The notes beneath the pieces were generated by a model that saw only the letters and a list, made by a program, of their open reading frames with translations, did no database searches and had not been told where the DNA came from. This document shows positions 41,598 through 52,800 of a stretch of DNA of 64,000 nt, in pieces (within the stretch, counting starts at the first letter, position 1; the number at the start of each line of letters is the position of its first letter). Source of the DNA: Sandaracinus amylolyticus. GTDB taxonomy: Bacteria; Myxococcota_A; Polyangia; Polyangiales; Sandaracinaceae. A program made the translations under genes and the position numbers. Location of the stretch: positions 9,362,001-9,426,000 of the forward strand of contig NZ_CP070225.1 of the NCBI RefSeq assembly GCF_021631985.1, written 5' to 3'.

Positions 41598-43229
41598 TCA
41601 CGAGGGCGCGCTCGCGACGTCCGACGGCCGCCCGATCACCCGCGCGATCTCCCGCGCGAGCTCGATCGGATCGAGCGGCTTGCCCACGTGGCGATCGAAG
41701 CCCGCTTCGGTCGACGCGCGCGCGTCCTCCTCGCGCACGAACCCGCTGATCGCGATCGCCGGGATCGCGCTGTACTCCGCGCGCGCGCGGCGGACCTCGC
41801 GCATGAGCCACCACCCGTCGTGCCCCGGCATCCCGATGTCGCTGACGAGCACGTCGTAGCGCTCGCGATCGAGCAGCTCGAGCGCGGGCTCCGCCGCGTC
41901 CGCTGCGTCCACCACCGCGCCGATCGAGCGCAGCCCCTCGCCCACCACCTCGCGCGAGTCCGGGTCGTCCTCCACGAGCAGCACGCGCGCTCCCGCGAGC
42001 AGACCGGGCGACATCGGCGTCGGCGTGACCGCGCCCGGCCACGCCGGCGTCGGCTCCTCGGCGTGCGGTTGCGTCGCGAGCTCCGCGATCGGCAGCGCGA
42101 CCTCGAAGCGCGCACCGCGCCCTCGACCCGCGCTCTCCGCGCGCACCTGCCCGCCGTGCAGCTCGACCAGCTGTCGCGTGATCGCGAGCCCGATGCCCAT
42201 CCCGCCGTGCACCCGCGTGCTCGACGCGTCCTGCTGGCGGAATCGATCGAACACGTGCGGCAGGAACGCGGGATCGATCCCCTCGCCGGTGTCGACCACC
42301 TCGAGCAGCGCGCGCTCCCCCTCGCGCCGCAACGCGATCCGCACGCGACCCCCGCTCGGCGTGAACTTCAGCGCGTTCGAGAGCAGGTTCCACGCGACCT
42401 GCTGGAGGCGTCCCGCGTCGCCCATCACCGGGACCGGCTCGTCACCGAGCTCGACCTCGAGCGTGAGGTGCTTCGCGCGCGCCGACATCCGCACCGACTC
42501 GAGCGCGTCGCGGATCGGCACGCGCAGATCGAGGCGCTCCGGGACCAGCGCCATCTTGCCCCCGAGGATGCGACCGAGGTCGAGCATGTCGTCGATCAAG
42601 CGCGCCTGCGCGCGCGCGTTGCGCTCGATCACGTCGAGCCCGTGCGCGACCTTCGGGTCTCCGGTCACGCGCTGCTTCAGCAGCACCGCGAACCCGAGGA
42701 TCGCGTTCACCGGTGTGCGCAGCTCGTGCGAGACCGTGCCCACGAACTCGTCGCGCAGCCGCGCCAGCGACTCGGCGTTGGCCCGCGCGTCGCGCTCTCG
42801 CATGAGCAGCTTCTCGCGCTCCGCGAGCGCGTCGCTGCGCGCGTCCACCTCGCGCTGCAGGCGGCGCCGCGTGCGCAGCAGCATCTCGCTCGTCCCCGAC
42901 ATCGCGAGCGCCACGAGCAGGAAGAACACGATGCGCACCCGATCGCCGCTCTCGAACGGCCCGAGCGCGCCGCGCTCGCCGATGAAGAAGAACGAGCCCA
43001 CGACCACACCGAGCACCGCCGCGATCGCGCCCCCGAGCATGCCCGTCCACGACGCGCTCACGTACACCGCGAGCAGGAACATCATCAGCGACGCCGTCGA
43101 GCCCAGCCACGGGCTCAGGCACGCGTGCAGCAGCGCCACGACCAGCGTCGAGATCGACGCGATCGCGAGCGCGCGTAAGGCACGTCGGGCGCGATCGGTG
43201 GTGCGCACCGTGCGACGCGCAGCAAGCAC
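41598..43229 (-). CDS. Hybrid sensor histidine kinase/response regulator
   Basis: A 543-residue membrane protein. Four N-terminal membrane helices (about 15-110) have the look of a DUF4118-like module. A coiled coil (RRRLQREVDARSDALAEREKLLMRERDARAN) leads to the H-box VSHELRTPVNAILGF with H168. N, D/F and G boxes follow: QQVAWNLLSNALKFTPSGG, VVDTGEGIDPAFLPHVFDRF and HGGMGIGLAITRQL. A C-terminal receiver has LLVEDDPDS, VLVSDIGMPGHDG and a later VGKPLDP, so phosphate can pass within the protein. GTG 43229 was chosen; TTG 43247 is possible. It is divergent from the GH15 gene with about 39 nt between. The signal sensed is unknown. Confidence 0.93.
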   Translation of the reverse strand: MLAARRTVRTTDRARRALRALAIASISTLVVALLHACLSPWLGSTASLMMFLLAVYVSASWTGMLGGAIAAVLGVVVGSFFFIGERGALGPFESGDRVRIVFFLLVALAMSGTSEMLLRTRRRLQREVDARSDALAEREKLLMRERDARANAESLARLRDEFVGTVSHELRTPVNAILGFAVLLKQRVTGDPKVAHGLDVIERNARAQARLIDDMLDLGRILGGKMALVPERLDLRVPIRDALESVRMSARAKHLTLEVELGDEPVPVMGDAGRLQQVAWNLLSNALKFTPSGGRVRIALRREGERALLEVVDTGEGIDPAFLPHVFDRFRQQDASSTRVHGGMGIGLAITRQLVELHGGQVRAESAGRGRGARFEVALPIAELATQPHAEEPTPAWPGAVTPTPMSPGLLAGARVLLVEDDPDSREVVGEGLRSIGAVVDAADAAEPALELLDRERYDVLVSDIGMPGHDGWWLMREVRRARAEYSAIPAIAISGFVREEDARASTEAGFDRHVGKPLDPIELAREIARVIGRPSDVASAPS

Positions 43230-43268
43230 GGTACCGAGCCCCGACAAAACGCTACCCTCGACTCCGCG

Positions 43269-45182
43269 ATGGACCTCTACAGTGCCGCCTCGCGCCTCTC
43301 GCGCCCTTTCGTCATCACCGAGGACGACCGCGATCCGATCCGCGTGGCACGACGCCTCGGCATCGCGGCACGTGGGATCATCGGCGACGGCCTCACCTGC
43401 GCGCTGGTGCGCGTCGACGGCGTGATCGACTGGTGCTGCATGCCGCGCTTCGACAGCCCGAGCTGCTTCGGCGCGGTGCTCGATCCCGAGCGCGGCGGGA
43501 GCACGTCGATCCAGCCGGTGCGCCGTCCGTTCGAGTCGCTGCAGCGCTACGACCCCGACACCAACGTCCTCGAGACGCTGTTCCGCGTGCCCGGCGAGGG
43601 CGTGGTCCGCATCACCGACTACATGCCGTGGACCGACGATCCGCGCGCCGCGATCCACGAGATCCATCGCCGCGTGGAGTGCGTCGAGGGCCGCGTCGAG
43701 CTCGAGATCGTCTTCGATCCGCGCTTCGACTACGGCGCGACCGAGACCACGCTCGAGCACGGCGAGCGCGGCGTGCTGGCGCGCGGCGCGAGCGGCGATC
43801 GCATGGTCGCGGTGGTGCGCGACGCGAGGTGGAGCGCGCGCGAGCGAGGCTCGGGGCTCGCGACGCGGGTGACGCTCAAGAAGGGCGAGCGCAGGTGGAT
43901 GGTGCTCTCGTACGCGGGTCGCTCGCCCGAGCCGATCGAGGCGTACCGTCCGTTCGATCACCTGCGCGCGACGCGCCGCGCGTGGCGCCAGTGGACCGGC
44001 CACGTGACCTACGACGGCCCGTGGCGGCACCACGTCGTGCGCTCCGCGCTGCTGATGAAGCTGCTCACGTACGCGCCCACCGGCGCGATCGTCGCGGCGC
44101 CGACGACCTCGCTGCCCGAGTGGATCGGCAACACGCGCAACTGGGACTACCGCTACACCTGGACGCGCGACGCCGCGATGGCGGTGCACGCGCTCAACCT
44201 CGTCGGCTGTCAGCGCGAGGCACGCGAGTTCTTCTACTTCGTGCGCGACTGCATGGAGCGCGAGGGCGGCCTCCAGGTGATGTACGCGATCGACGGGCTC
44301 GCGGTGCCCGACGAGAAGGTGCTCGATCACCTGCGCGGGTTCGCCGACAGCCGCCCGGTGCGCATCGGCAACGGCGCGAAGACGCAGCTGCAGCTCGACG
44401 CGACGGGCCCGCTCGTCGACGCCGCGTCGATGTTCGAGCGCATGGGCGGCTCGCTCACGCTGCGCACCTGGCGCCACCTGCGCGACGTGGTCGAGACCGT
44501 GCGCTGTCGCTGGCACGAGCCGGATCACGGCATCTGGGAGCCGCGCAGCGGCGAGAAGCACAACGTCGACAGCAAGGCGATGTGCTGGGTCGCGCTCGAT
44601 CGCGGCGCGCGCATCGCGCGGCTCTTCGGCGACCTCGCGCAGGAGCACGCGTGGAGCGACGCCGCGCGCGAGGTGCAGGCCGACGTGCTGCGCTCCGCGC
44701 TCGACCCCACCGGCAAGCGGCTGACCGCGGCGTACGGCGTCGACGTGCCCGACGCGGCGCTGCTGCGCCTGCCGCTGCACGGCTTCCTCGAGCCGCGCCA
44801 TCCCTACGTCGTCGAGACCACCGAGTGGGTGCGCAAGGAGCTCTCGGTCGGCTCGTTCCTCTACCGATATCGACTCGACACCGACGACGGAGTGGGCGGC
44901 GACGAGGGCGCGTTCCTGCTCTGCGGCTTCTGGCTCGCCGAGAACCTCGCGCTGCAGGGCCGGCTCGACGAGGCGCTCGAGATCTTCGTCGCGCACGCCG
45001 AGGCCTCGAACCACGTCGGCCTGCTCGCGGAGGAGATCGACCCGTCGAACGGCATGCTCCTGGGCAACTTCCCCCAGGCGTTCAGCCACCTCGGCCTGGT
45101 CAACGCGGCGCTCCGGATCGACCTCGGGATGCGCCTCCGCGACGAGGGCTCGCACGCCGCGCCGCACCTCATGACCTTCTGA
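43269..45182 (+). CDS. Glycoside hydrolase family 15 protein (glucoamylase/trehalase-like)
   Basis: A 637-residue protein with no signal peptide. The N-terminal part IIGDGLTCALVRVDGVIDWCCMPRFDSPSCFGAVLD is the typical start of bacterial GH15 enzymes. The catalytic (alpha/alpha)6 barrel shows NWDYRYTWTRDAAMAVHAL, YAIDGLAVPDEKVLDHLRGF and HGIWEPRSGEKHNVDSKAMCWVALDRG with the general acid Glu, and LLAEEIDPSNGMLLGNFPQAFSHLGLVNAA with the base. GH15 enzymes release glucose from starch, glycogen-type glucans or trehalose. glgA-glgC about 13 kb away in the same direction suggest glucan turnover. The first hairpin of a terminator begins in its stop codon. Confidence 0.95.
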   Translation: MDLYSAASRLSRPFVITEDDRDPIRVARRLGIAARGIIGDGLTCALVRVDGVIDWCCMPRFDSPSCFGAVLDPERGGSTSIQPVRRPFESLQRYDPDTNVLETLFRVPGEGVVRITDYMPWTDDPRAAIHEIHRRVECVEGRVELEIVFDPRFDYGATETTLEHGERGVLARGASGDRMVAVVRDARWSARERGSGLATRVTLKKGERRWMVLSYAGRSPEPIEAYRPFDHLRATRRAWRQWTGHVTYDGPWRHHVVRSALLMKLLTYAPTGAIVAAPTTSLPEWIGNTRNWDYRYTWTRDAAMAVHALNLVGCQREAREFFYFVRDCMEREGGLQVMYAIDGLAVPDEKVLDHLRGFADSRPVRIGNGAKTQLQLDATGPLVDAASMFERMGGSLTLRTWRHLRDVVETVRCRWHEPDHGIWEPRSGEKHNVDSKAMCWVALDRGARIARLFGDLAQEHAWSDAAREVQADVLRSALDPTGKRLTAAYGVDVPDAALLRLPLHGFLEPRHPYVVETTEWVRKELSVGSFLYRYRLDTDDGVGGDEGAFLLCGFWLAENLALQGRLDEALEIFVAHAEASNHVGLLAEEIDPSNGMLLGNFPQAFSHLGLVNAALRIDLGMRLRDEGSHAAPHLMTF

Positions 45183-45236
45183 TTGCGACGCGCGCTTGCG
45201 CTGACGCGCGAGCGCGCTGCAATCAGACCTTCTTTT
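45181..45236 (+). terminator. Intrinsic terminator after the GH15 gene
   Basis: GATTGC (45181-45186) pairs with GCAATC (45219-45224), and GCGCGCT (45190-45196) with AGCGCGC (45211-45217). The stem is followed by AGACCTTCTTTTCT. It starts inside the GH15 stop codon. Confidence 0.75.
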
Positions 45237-45238
45237 CT

Positions 45239-45263
45239 GGAGGGTTCGTGCGGCGAACCCTCC
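45239..45263. other. Perfect 10-bp hairpin (GGAGGGTTCG / CGAACCCTCC)
   Basis: It sits between the GH15 terminator and the rpsU leader. No T-tract follows on the plus strand. Could be part of the same terminator region. Confidence 0.6.
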
Positions 45264-45312
45264 CCCGACCGGCGGAGCCGGATCGGGTCCCCCTCCCGCC
45301 CGAAGCGCTCCC

Positions 45313-45347
45313 GAGCAGGCGCGTCGGTGCGCGCGACGCGCCTGCTC
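45313..45347 (+). promoter_or_regulatory. 14-bp perfect hairpin in the rpsU upstream region
   Basis: Arms 45313-45326 and 45334-45347 are perfect complements with a 7-nt loop, about 100 nt before the rpsU start. No U-run follows. If transcribed it would form a very stable 5'-leader structure that could act in ribosomal-protein feedback or attenuation; no consensus motif proves that. Confidence 0.5.
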
Positions 45348-45447
45348 TTCGCTATGAGCGTGCGGGCGGAGCCGAGATGATCCCTCGGCGCTTGCACGTT
45401 CCAGGACCCCGTGCCATTCTCGGCGCCCTTTTCGAGAGGAGCCCTTC

Positions 45448-45732
45448 GTGAGCGAGGAGACGCAGCAGCGCCCGGACGGCGCCCCGGCGCAGAACGGGGA
45501 AGCGATCCAGGTCGGCGACGCGGTGCAGTGCAAGCCCGTCGAGGTCGTGGTCGGTGAGAAGGGCGTCGAGCGCGCGATCAAGCACCTCAAGCGCAAGATG
45601 GCCGCCGAGGGCATCCTCCGTGAGCTCAAGCGCCGCCGGCACTACATGAAGCCGTCGGTGAAGCGCCGGAAGAAGGAGTCCGAGGCCGCGCGTCGCCGCC
45701 GCAAGCGCGAGAAGCAGCTCCAGGCGCGCTGA
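45448..45732 (+). CDS. rpsU: Ribosomal protein bS21 with N-terminal extension
   Basis: A 94-residue, strongly basic protein. The core PVEVVVGEKGVERAIKHLKRKMAAEGILRELKRRRHYMKPSVKRRKKESEAARRRRKREKQ is diagnostic for bS21, which helps the 30S subunit bind mRNA. Typical bS21 is about 65-71 residues; the extra N-terminal 25 or so (QQRPDGAPAQNG) look disordered. GAGAGGAG precedes the GTG start at 45448. It is a single gene facing a convergent small secreted protein. Confidence 0.97.
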   Translation: MSEETQQRPDGAPAQNGEAIQVGDAVQCKPVEVVVGEKGVERAIKHLKRKMAAEGILRELKRRRHYMKPSVKRRKKESEAARRRRKREKQLQAR

Positions 45733-45813
45733 GCGCGTCGCGAGAGCGCAGAAGAAAGCCTGGCCGCTCGTGAGAGCGCGCCGGGCATTCGCGTTCCGTC
45801 CGGTCGATGACGC

Positions 45814-46275
45814 TCAGCGCGCGAACACGGCGCGACGGTCGGTGACCTCCGCGATCGCGTCGGTCGGCACGTCGGGGTCGATCAGCACCGTCACTCGGGT
45901 GCGGTTCGCTTCGAGGGCGTCGGGGTCGACGCACAGCTGGGCCTCGCGCTCGAGCTCGTGGCCGCGCGCCGCCAGGCGCGTGATCAGCGCGCGCTCTCGC
46001 TCGGCCATCCCGCGGTCGCCGCGATCTTCGTAGCGGTTCGCGCGCTGCTGGCGCTCCAGTGCGAGCCGCAGCGTGGCGGTGAGCTGCGAGAGCTGCTGGT
46101 CGACACAGCTCGCGCGCCGCACGTCACCGACCCGTCGCGTCTCGCCGAGCAGGTGCTGGATGCGTGTCGCGCTGCGCTCGAGCGTGCGAACGACCTCCGA
46201 GGGCCGCTCCTGCGCCGCGGCCGGGAGCGTCACGAGCGAGAGGAACACCACGAGCGCGAACGAGCGGTGCTGCAT
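45814..46275 (-). CDS. Small secreted helical protein, paralogue 1
   Basis: A 153-residue protein. The signal peptide ends AAAQ. The mature part is one long Arg/Glu-rich helical region with SEVVRTLERSATRIQHLLGETRRVG, a SCVDQQLSQLTATLRLALER block and RALITRLAARGHELEREAQLCVDPDALEANRTRVTVLID. Two conserved Cys (SCVD and LCVD) could form a disulfide. The protein at 46308 has the same pattern, so the two are tandem duplicates. Likely periplasmic. No family is recognised. Confidence 0.8.
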   Translation of the reverse strand: MQHRSFALVVFLSLVTLPAAAQERPSEVVRTLERSATRIQHLLGETRRVGDVRRASCVDQQLSQLTATLRLALERQQRANRYEDRGDRGMAERERALITRLAARGHELEREAQLCVDPDALEANRTRVTVLIDPDVPTDAIAEVTDRRAVFAR

Positions 46276-46307
46276 GGCGCGATCGTGGCGCGCGCCGACG
46301 CCGGCGT

Positions 46308-46823
46308 TCACTCGTGGACCGCGCCCTCGCGACGGCGGGGCTCCCGGACTGCGTCGCGCGGCACGTTCGCGTCGATGATCGTCGTCACGCGGGTGCGGCC
46401 GCTCTCGAGGTCCGCGTCGGGATCGACGCAGCGCCGCGCTTCGCGCTCGAGCTCGCGCGCACGGGGCAGCAGGCGCGCGACCAGCGCCCGCTCGCGCTCC
46501 GCCATCTCCACGTTGCGCTCGCGCTCGTAGCGCTGGCTCCGCTGGGTGCGCTCGAGCGCCAGCCGCAGCGTCGCGGTGATCTGCGAGAGCTGCTCGTCCA
46601 CGCAGCTCGCATGCTGGGTCCGACCGGCGCGCCGCGTCTCGTCGAGCGTCCGCTGGACGCGCGTCGCGGTGAGCTCGATCTCGCGAACCACCTCGCTCGG
46701 TCGTGGCTGCTCGGCGGGCGCGGAGCTGGTGTCCGCCGCGCGATCGGCCTGCTGGGCCGTCGCCCCGAGCGGCGCGAGGAAAGTGAGCGCGAGCGAAGCG
46801 AAGAGCGGGAGACGACGCGGCAC
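46308..46823 (-). CDS. Small secreted helical protein, paralogue 2
   Basis: A 171-residue protein from GTG 46823, with a signal peptide ending ATAQQ. The mature part shares SEVVREIELTATRVQRTLDETRRAG, SCVDEQLSQITATLRLALERTQR and RCVDPDADLESGRTRVTTIIDANVP with the protein at 45814. The two genes are 32 nt apart and likely co-transcribed. Duplication followed by divergence at both ends is clear. No known domain; a long coiled-coil-like helix is expected, with the two Cys conserved in both. Confidence 0.8.
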   Translation of the reverse strand: MPRRLPLFASLALTFLAPLGATAQQADRAADTSSAPAEQPRPSEVVREIELTATRVQRTLDETRRAGRTQHASCVDEQLSQITATLRLALERTQRSQRYERERNVEMAERERALVARLLPRARELEREARRCVDPDADLESGRTRVTTIIDANVPRDAVREPRRREGAVHE

Positions 46824-47059
46824 GAGAGCCTCCGGCGCGGGGCGGCACAACGACCCCACTCCGTCGCAAGAGAGCACCGGACGTTCCAATCGTCGAATCA
46901 CGATGAGACGGAACGACAAGGCCCGCGTCCGGAGACGCAGGCCCGTCGTCTTTCTCTTCTCTCGCTGCTCGAAAGATCGGCTCGCCCGCCGGTCCCTACC
47001 GTCCCCGCGCTTCGCGCGCTCCCGTCCGGGACCTGCGGGACGAGCACTCCCGGGAGGGA
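46824..47059. other. Intergenic region with repeat copy 2 and a second hairpin
   Basis: Most of this gap is the stop-anchored hairpin repeat (46969-47062). Further on (minus strand), GGCCTGCGTC, loop TCCG, GACGCGGGCC (46920-46943) form another stem, followed by TTGTCGTTCC, a plausible clpB terminator. No gene is seen. Confidence 0.65.

Positions 47060-47062
<3 letters not shown>
46969..47062 (-). repeat. Stop-anchored hairpin repeat, copy 2 (after clpB)
   Basis: On the minus strand this begins TGATCCCTC, where TGA is the clpB stop. It then follows the glgC copy closely, including the outer GCTCG stem (46980-47045), the GGTCCC/GGGACC stem and the GCGCGCGAAGCGCG loop. Differences are scattered single bases. 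Confidence 0.85.
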
Positions 47063-49678
<2,616 letters not shown>

Positions 49679-49789
49679 GGCCTGACGTGCCTCTCGGTGG
49701 AAGCAGGCGCGCAACATCCGCGCCAGCGAGCGCCCAAGCTAAACACGCGATCCGAGCGGTCAACGGTGTGCTCGCGCGCGACGGAACGA

Positions 49790-49826
49790 CGAGGCCCCGC
49801 GACGCGGGCTGCGACGCGGGGCCTCG
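49790..49826 (-). terminator. 12-bp hairpin after the MYXO-CTERM lipoprotein gene
   Basis: CGAGGCCCCGCG, 13-nt loop, CGCGGGGCCTCG form a perfect stem 16 nt past the stop codon at 49842. A weak T-rich stretch follows on the minus strand. Confidence 0.55.
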
Positions 49827-49841
49827 GTCGTGAACGATCGC

Positions 49842-52800
49842 TCAGCGACGACGACGGCGCGTGATCATCGCCGCGAGGGCGAGCCCCGCGAGCGCGAGCG
49901 GGGCGAGCGGCGAACGTCCCGGATGCGCGCCGGGCACGCTGCAGCTGCAGCCGTCGTCGCCGTCTCCGGGCGTCGTCGTGGTGCCGGCGTCCTGCCGCGG
50001 ACCGGCGTCGTTCCCGGCGCTCGCGTCGGTGCCGATGGTGCCCGAATCGACGGCGCTGCCTGCGTCGACCTCGGCGCCCGCATCGCTGTCGCTGCCCGCG
50101 TCGTCGTCGGTGCCGGCGTCGACGTCGGTGCCCGCGTCGACGTCGGAGCCTGCATCGACGTCGGAGCCTGCATCGACGTCGGAGCCTGCGTCGGTGCCTG
50201 CATCGACCATCACCACCACGCCGGCGTCCTCGGTCGTCGTGCCCGCATCGATCGGCAGTGCGGTGCACGTACCGTCGCTCGTGCCGCCCGCGGCGACGCT
50301 GCACACCTCGCCGGCGCCGCACGCGCGCTCGCAGCACACGCCGTCGATGCAGAGCCCGGTGGCGCAGTCCGCGGCCGCGCCGCACTCGGTGCCGTTGGGG
50401 TCGCGCCCGATGGTGCGGGTGCGCACCCGATCGACTCCGTCGACCGCGGTGTACACCGCGAGCCACGGGCCGCCGGTCGCGCCCGCGACCGTGACGTTGC
50501 CCTGTCGCAGCGCGCCGGTCGCGATGCCGAGCGCCGGCGCGTCGAGCACCGTGCCGTCGGTCGCGACGCGCGCGCCGAGCACGTCGGCATCGCTCGCAGT
50601 GCGGCGCGTCCACACCACGAGGTAGCGCGCGCCGTCGTACGCGACCGAGGGCCCACTCTCGGAGTCGGTGCTGGTCGCGACCCCGAAGCCGGTGCCGTCG
50701 AGCGACGCGCCGGCCGCCGAGACGCGCGCCGCGAACACGTCGTCGGGCGTCGCGCCGCCGCTCCGCAGGTCCTGCCACACCACGAGGAAGTCGGTGCCGT
50801 CGGACGCGACGTCGGGCAGGCCCTGGAGGGCAGGACCACCCGCGAGCAACGTCCCGCCCGCGGGCGTCGGGGACGTGGTGAAGCGCGCGAAGCGCACGTC
50901 GAGATCGTCGGTGGTGCGCCCGTCGGCCCACGCGATCAGGAACGCGCTCGAGCTCGCGGCGACCGACACCGAGCCCTGGTCGCCGGCCTCGGTGACGATC
51001 GGCATGGGGTCCTGCGGAACGCCGGTGGCGGGGTTGAAGCGACGCGCATAGACGTCGAGCTCCGACTCCGCGTCGGGCGCCTGCTCCCACGCCGCGAGAC
51101 AGCCCATGCCGGTGCGGCACGCGACCGCGGCCGCGCCTTCGATGCGCGTCGGATCGTTGGCGAGCGCGAGCGGGGTGCCGGTGAGACCGCTCGTCGTCAC
51201 CGTGACCGCGTACACGTCGCTCGCCTGCGAGAACACGACGACGTAGGTGGTGCCGGTGAACGCTGCGTCGGACACGAGCTGACGATCCGGGCCGTCGGCG
51301 ATGGGGAACGCGGAGCCGACGAGCGCGCCGCCCGCGCCGACGCGCGCGCCGTACACGTCGACCACGCCGCCCGCGGTCTCGACCCACGCCACGAGGAACG
51401 CGGTGCCGCTCGATGCGACGGTGCTCGTGAGCTGTCGCGACGGGCCGGTCGTGAGCACGCGCGCGGTGGCGTCGGTGATCGCGCCCGCGCTGGTCACGCG
51501 GCGCCCGACGACGTCGGTCTGATCGGTGCCGAGCTCGGTCCACGCGACGAGGAACGTCGTGCCGAGCGTCGCGACGCACGGCTGGGCCTCGTTGCCGCCC
51601 GCGCCGAGCGCGAGCGAGCCCGCGGTGCCGAGCACCGCGCCCGCGGCCGACACCCGCGTCGCGCGCACGTCGGTGAGCTCGAACGTGTCGTCCTCCGAGT
51701 CGAGGTACGCGACGAGGAACGTCGCGCCGTTGTACGCGACCGCAGGGTTGCGGTACTCGCGCGCCATGTTGGGGCTCAGCTGCACCGGCAACGGCGTGCC
51801 CACCGCGCCCGCGCTCGGGATCGATGCGCCGAGGATCGCCCAGTGCGTGCCGGTCGCGTCGGTGCCCGAGTAGGTCACGAGCCAGTTGCTCGCGCCGCCC
51901 GCGACCGCCACGTCGACGCCGAACGGATCGATGGCGAAGCTCGCGGCGTCGGTGAAGAACGAGCCCGACGCCGCGATGCGCCGGGCCTGCAGCTCGAGGG
52001 TGTCGGGCGCGGGCCACGCGACGAGGAACGCGGGGCCCCCGCCCACCGAGGCGCTCTGCGCGGTGATCGCGATCGTCGTCGCCGTCGCGTCGAGGCGCGA
52101 TCCGTCGCCGATCAAGCGCAGGCCGAGCACGTCGAAGGGCGCCGCATCGCCGCTGCGCCACACGACGAGCGTGGTCTCGCCCGACGACGCGAGGCGCGGC
52201 GCGGTCTCGTTCGCGGCGCTGCCCGCGAGCGCGCTGCCGCCGAGCGTCGCGACCGCGCCCGCGCTGTCGATGGTCGTGGTGTACACGTCCCAGTCGACGC
52301 CGCTGCGGCCGTCCTGCCACGCGACGACGTAGCGCGTGCCGTTCCACGCGACGCTCGGCCCGCGCTGATCGCCCGCGACCGGCGCGAGCTCGACGATCGA
52401 GCCGACCGGCGTGCCCGTCGAGCCGAGGCGCAACGCGCGCAGGTCCCAGTCGCCGAAGACCGAGTCGGCGAACACGACGAGCCAGTTGGTCCCGTCGCTC
52501 GCGATCGCCGAATCGATCTGGTCGTAGGCGAGAGGGCCGTTCACCGGCGCGCCGACCGCGACCTCGGGCCCGATCACGGGATCGAGCACCGCGGGGTAGG
52601 GCGACGACTCGACGAGCGCGCTCGGAACCACGAGCACGAGCTCTCCGTCGCGCCAGCGCACCGGCACGTGGGTGCGCGCGCCCCGGGCGTCGACCCAGGT
52701 GCCGTGCCCGTAGCGCACGCCGAGCCCGCTCGCGGCCTCGTGGAAGTGCGCGCCCTCGTGATCCGAGGCGACGTGGGACCAGCCCTCGCTCGCGAGCGCG

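Noticed and set aside
41598-45629. 1343-residue open frame on the minus strand, and similar very long frames such as 36493-41076 and 49660-53292
   Set aside because: They cover real genes on the other strand or in other frames, are Arg/Ala-rich with no domain, and exist because stop codons are rare in such GC-rich DNA. Only the histidine-kinase part of the first one is a real gene.
50113-50190. 18-bp repeat array as a regulatory element
   Set aside because: It is in frame and codes for a hexapeptide linker typical of surface proteins, so a coding explanation is enough.
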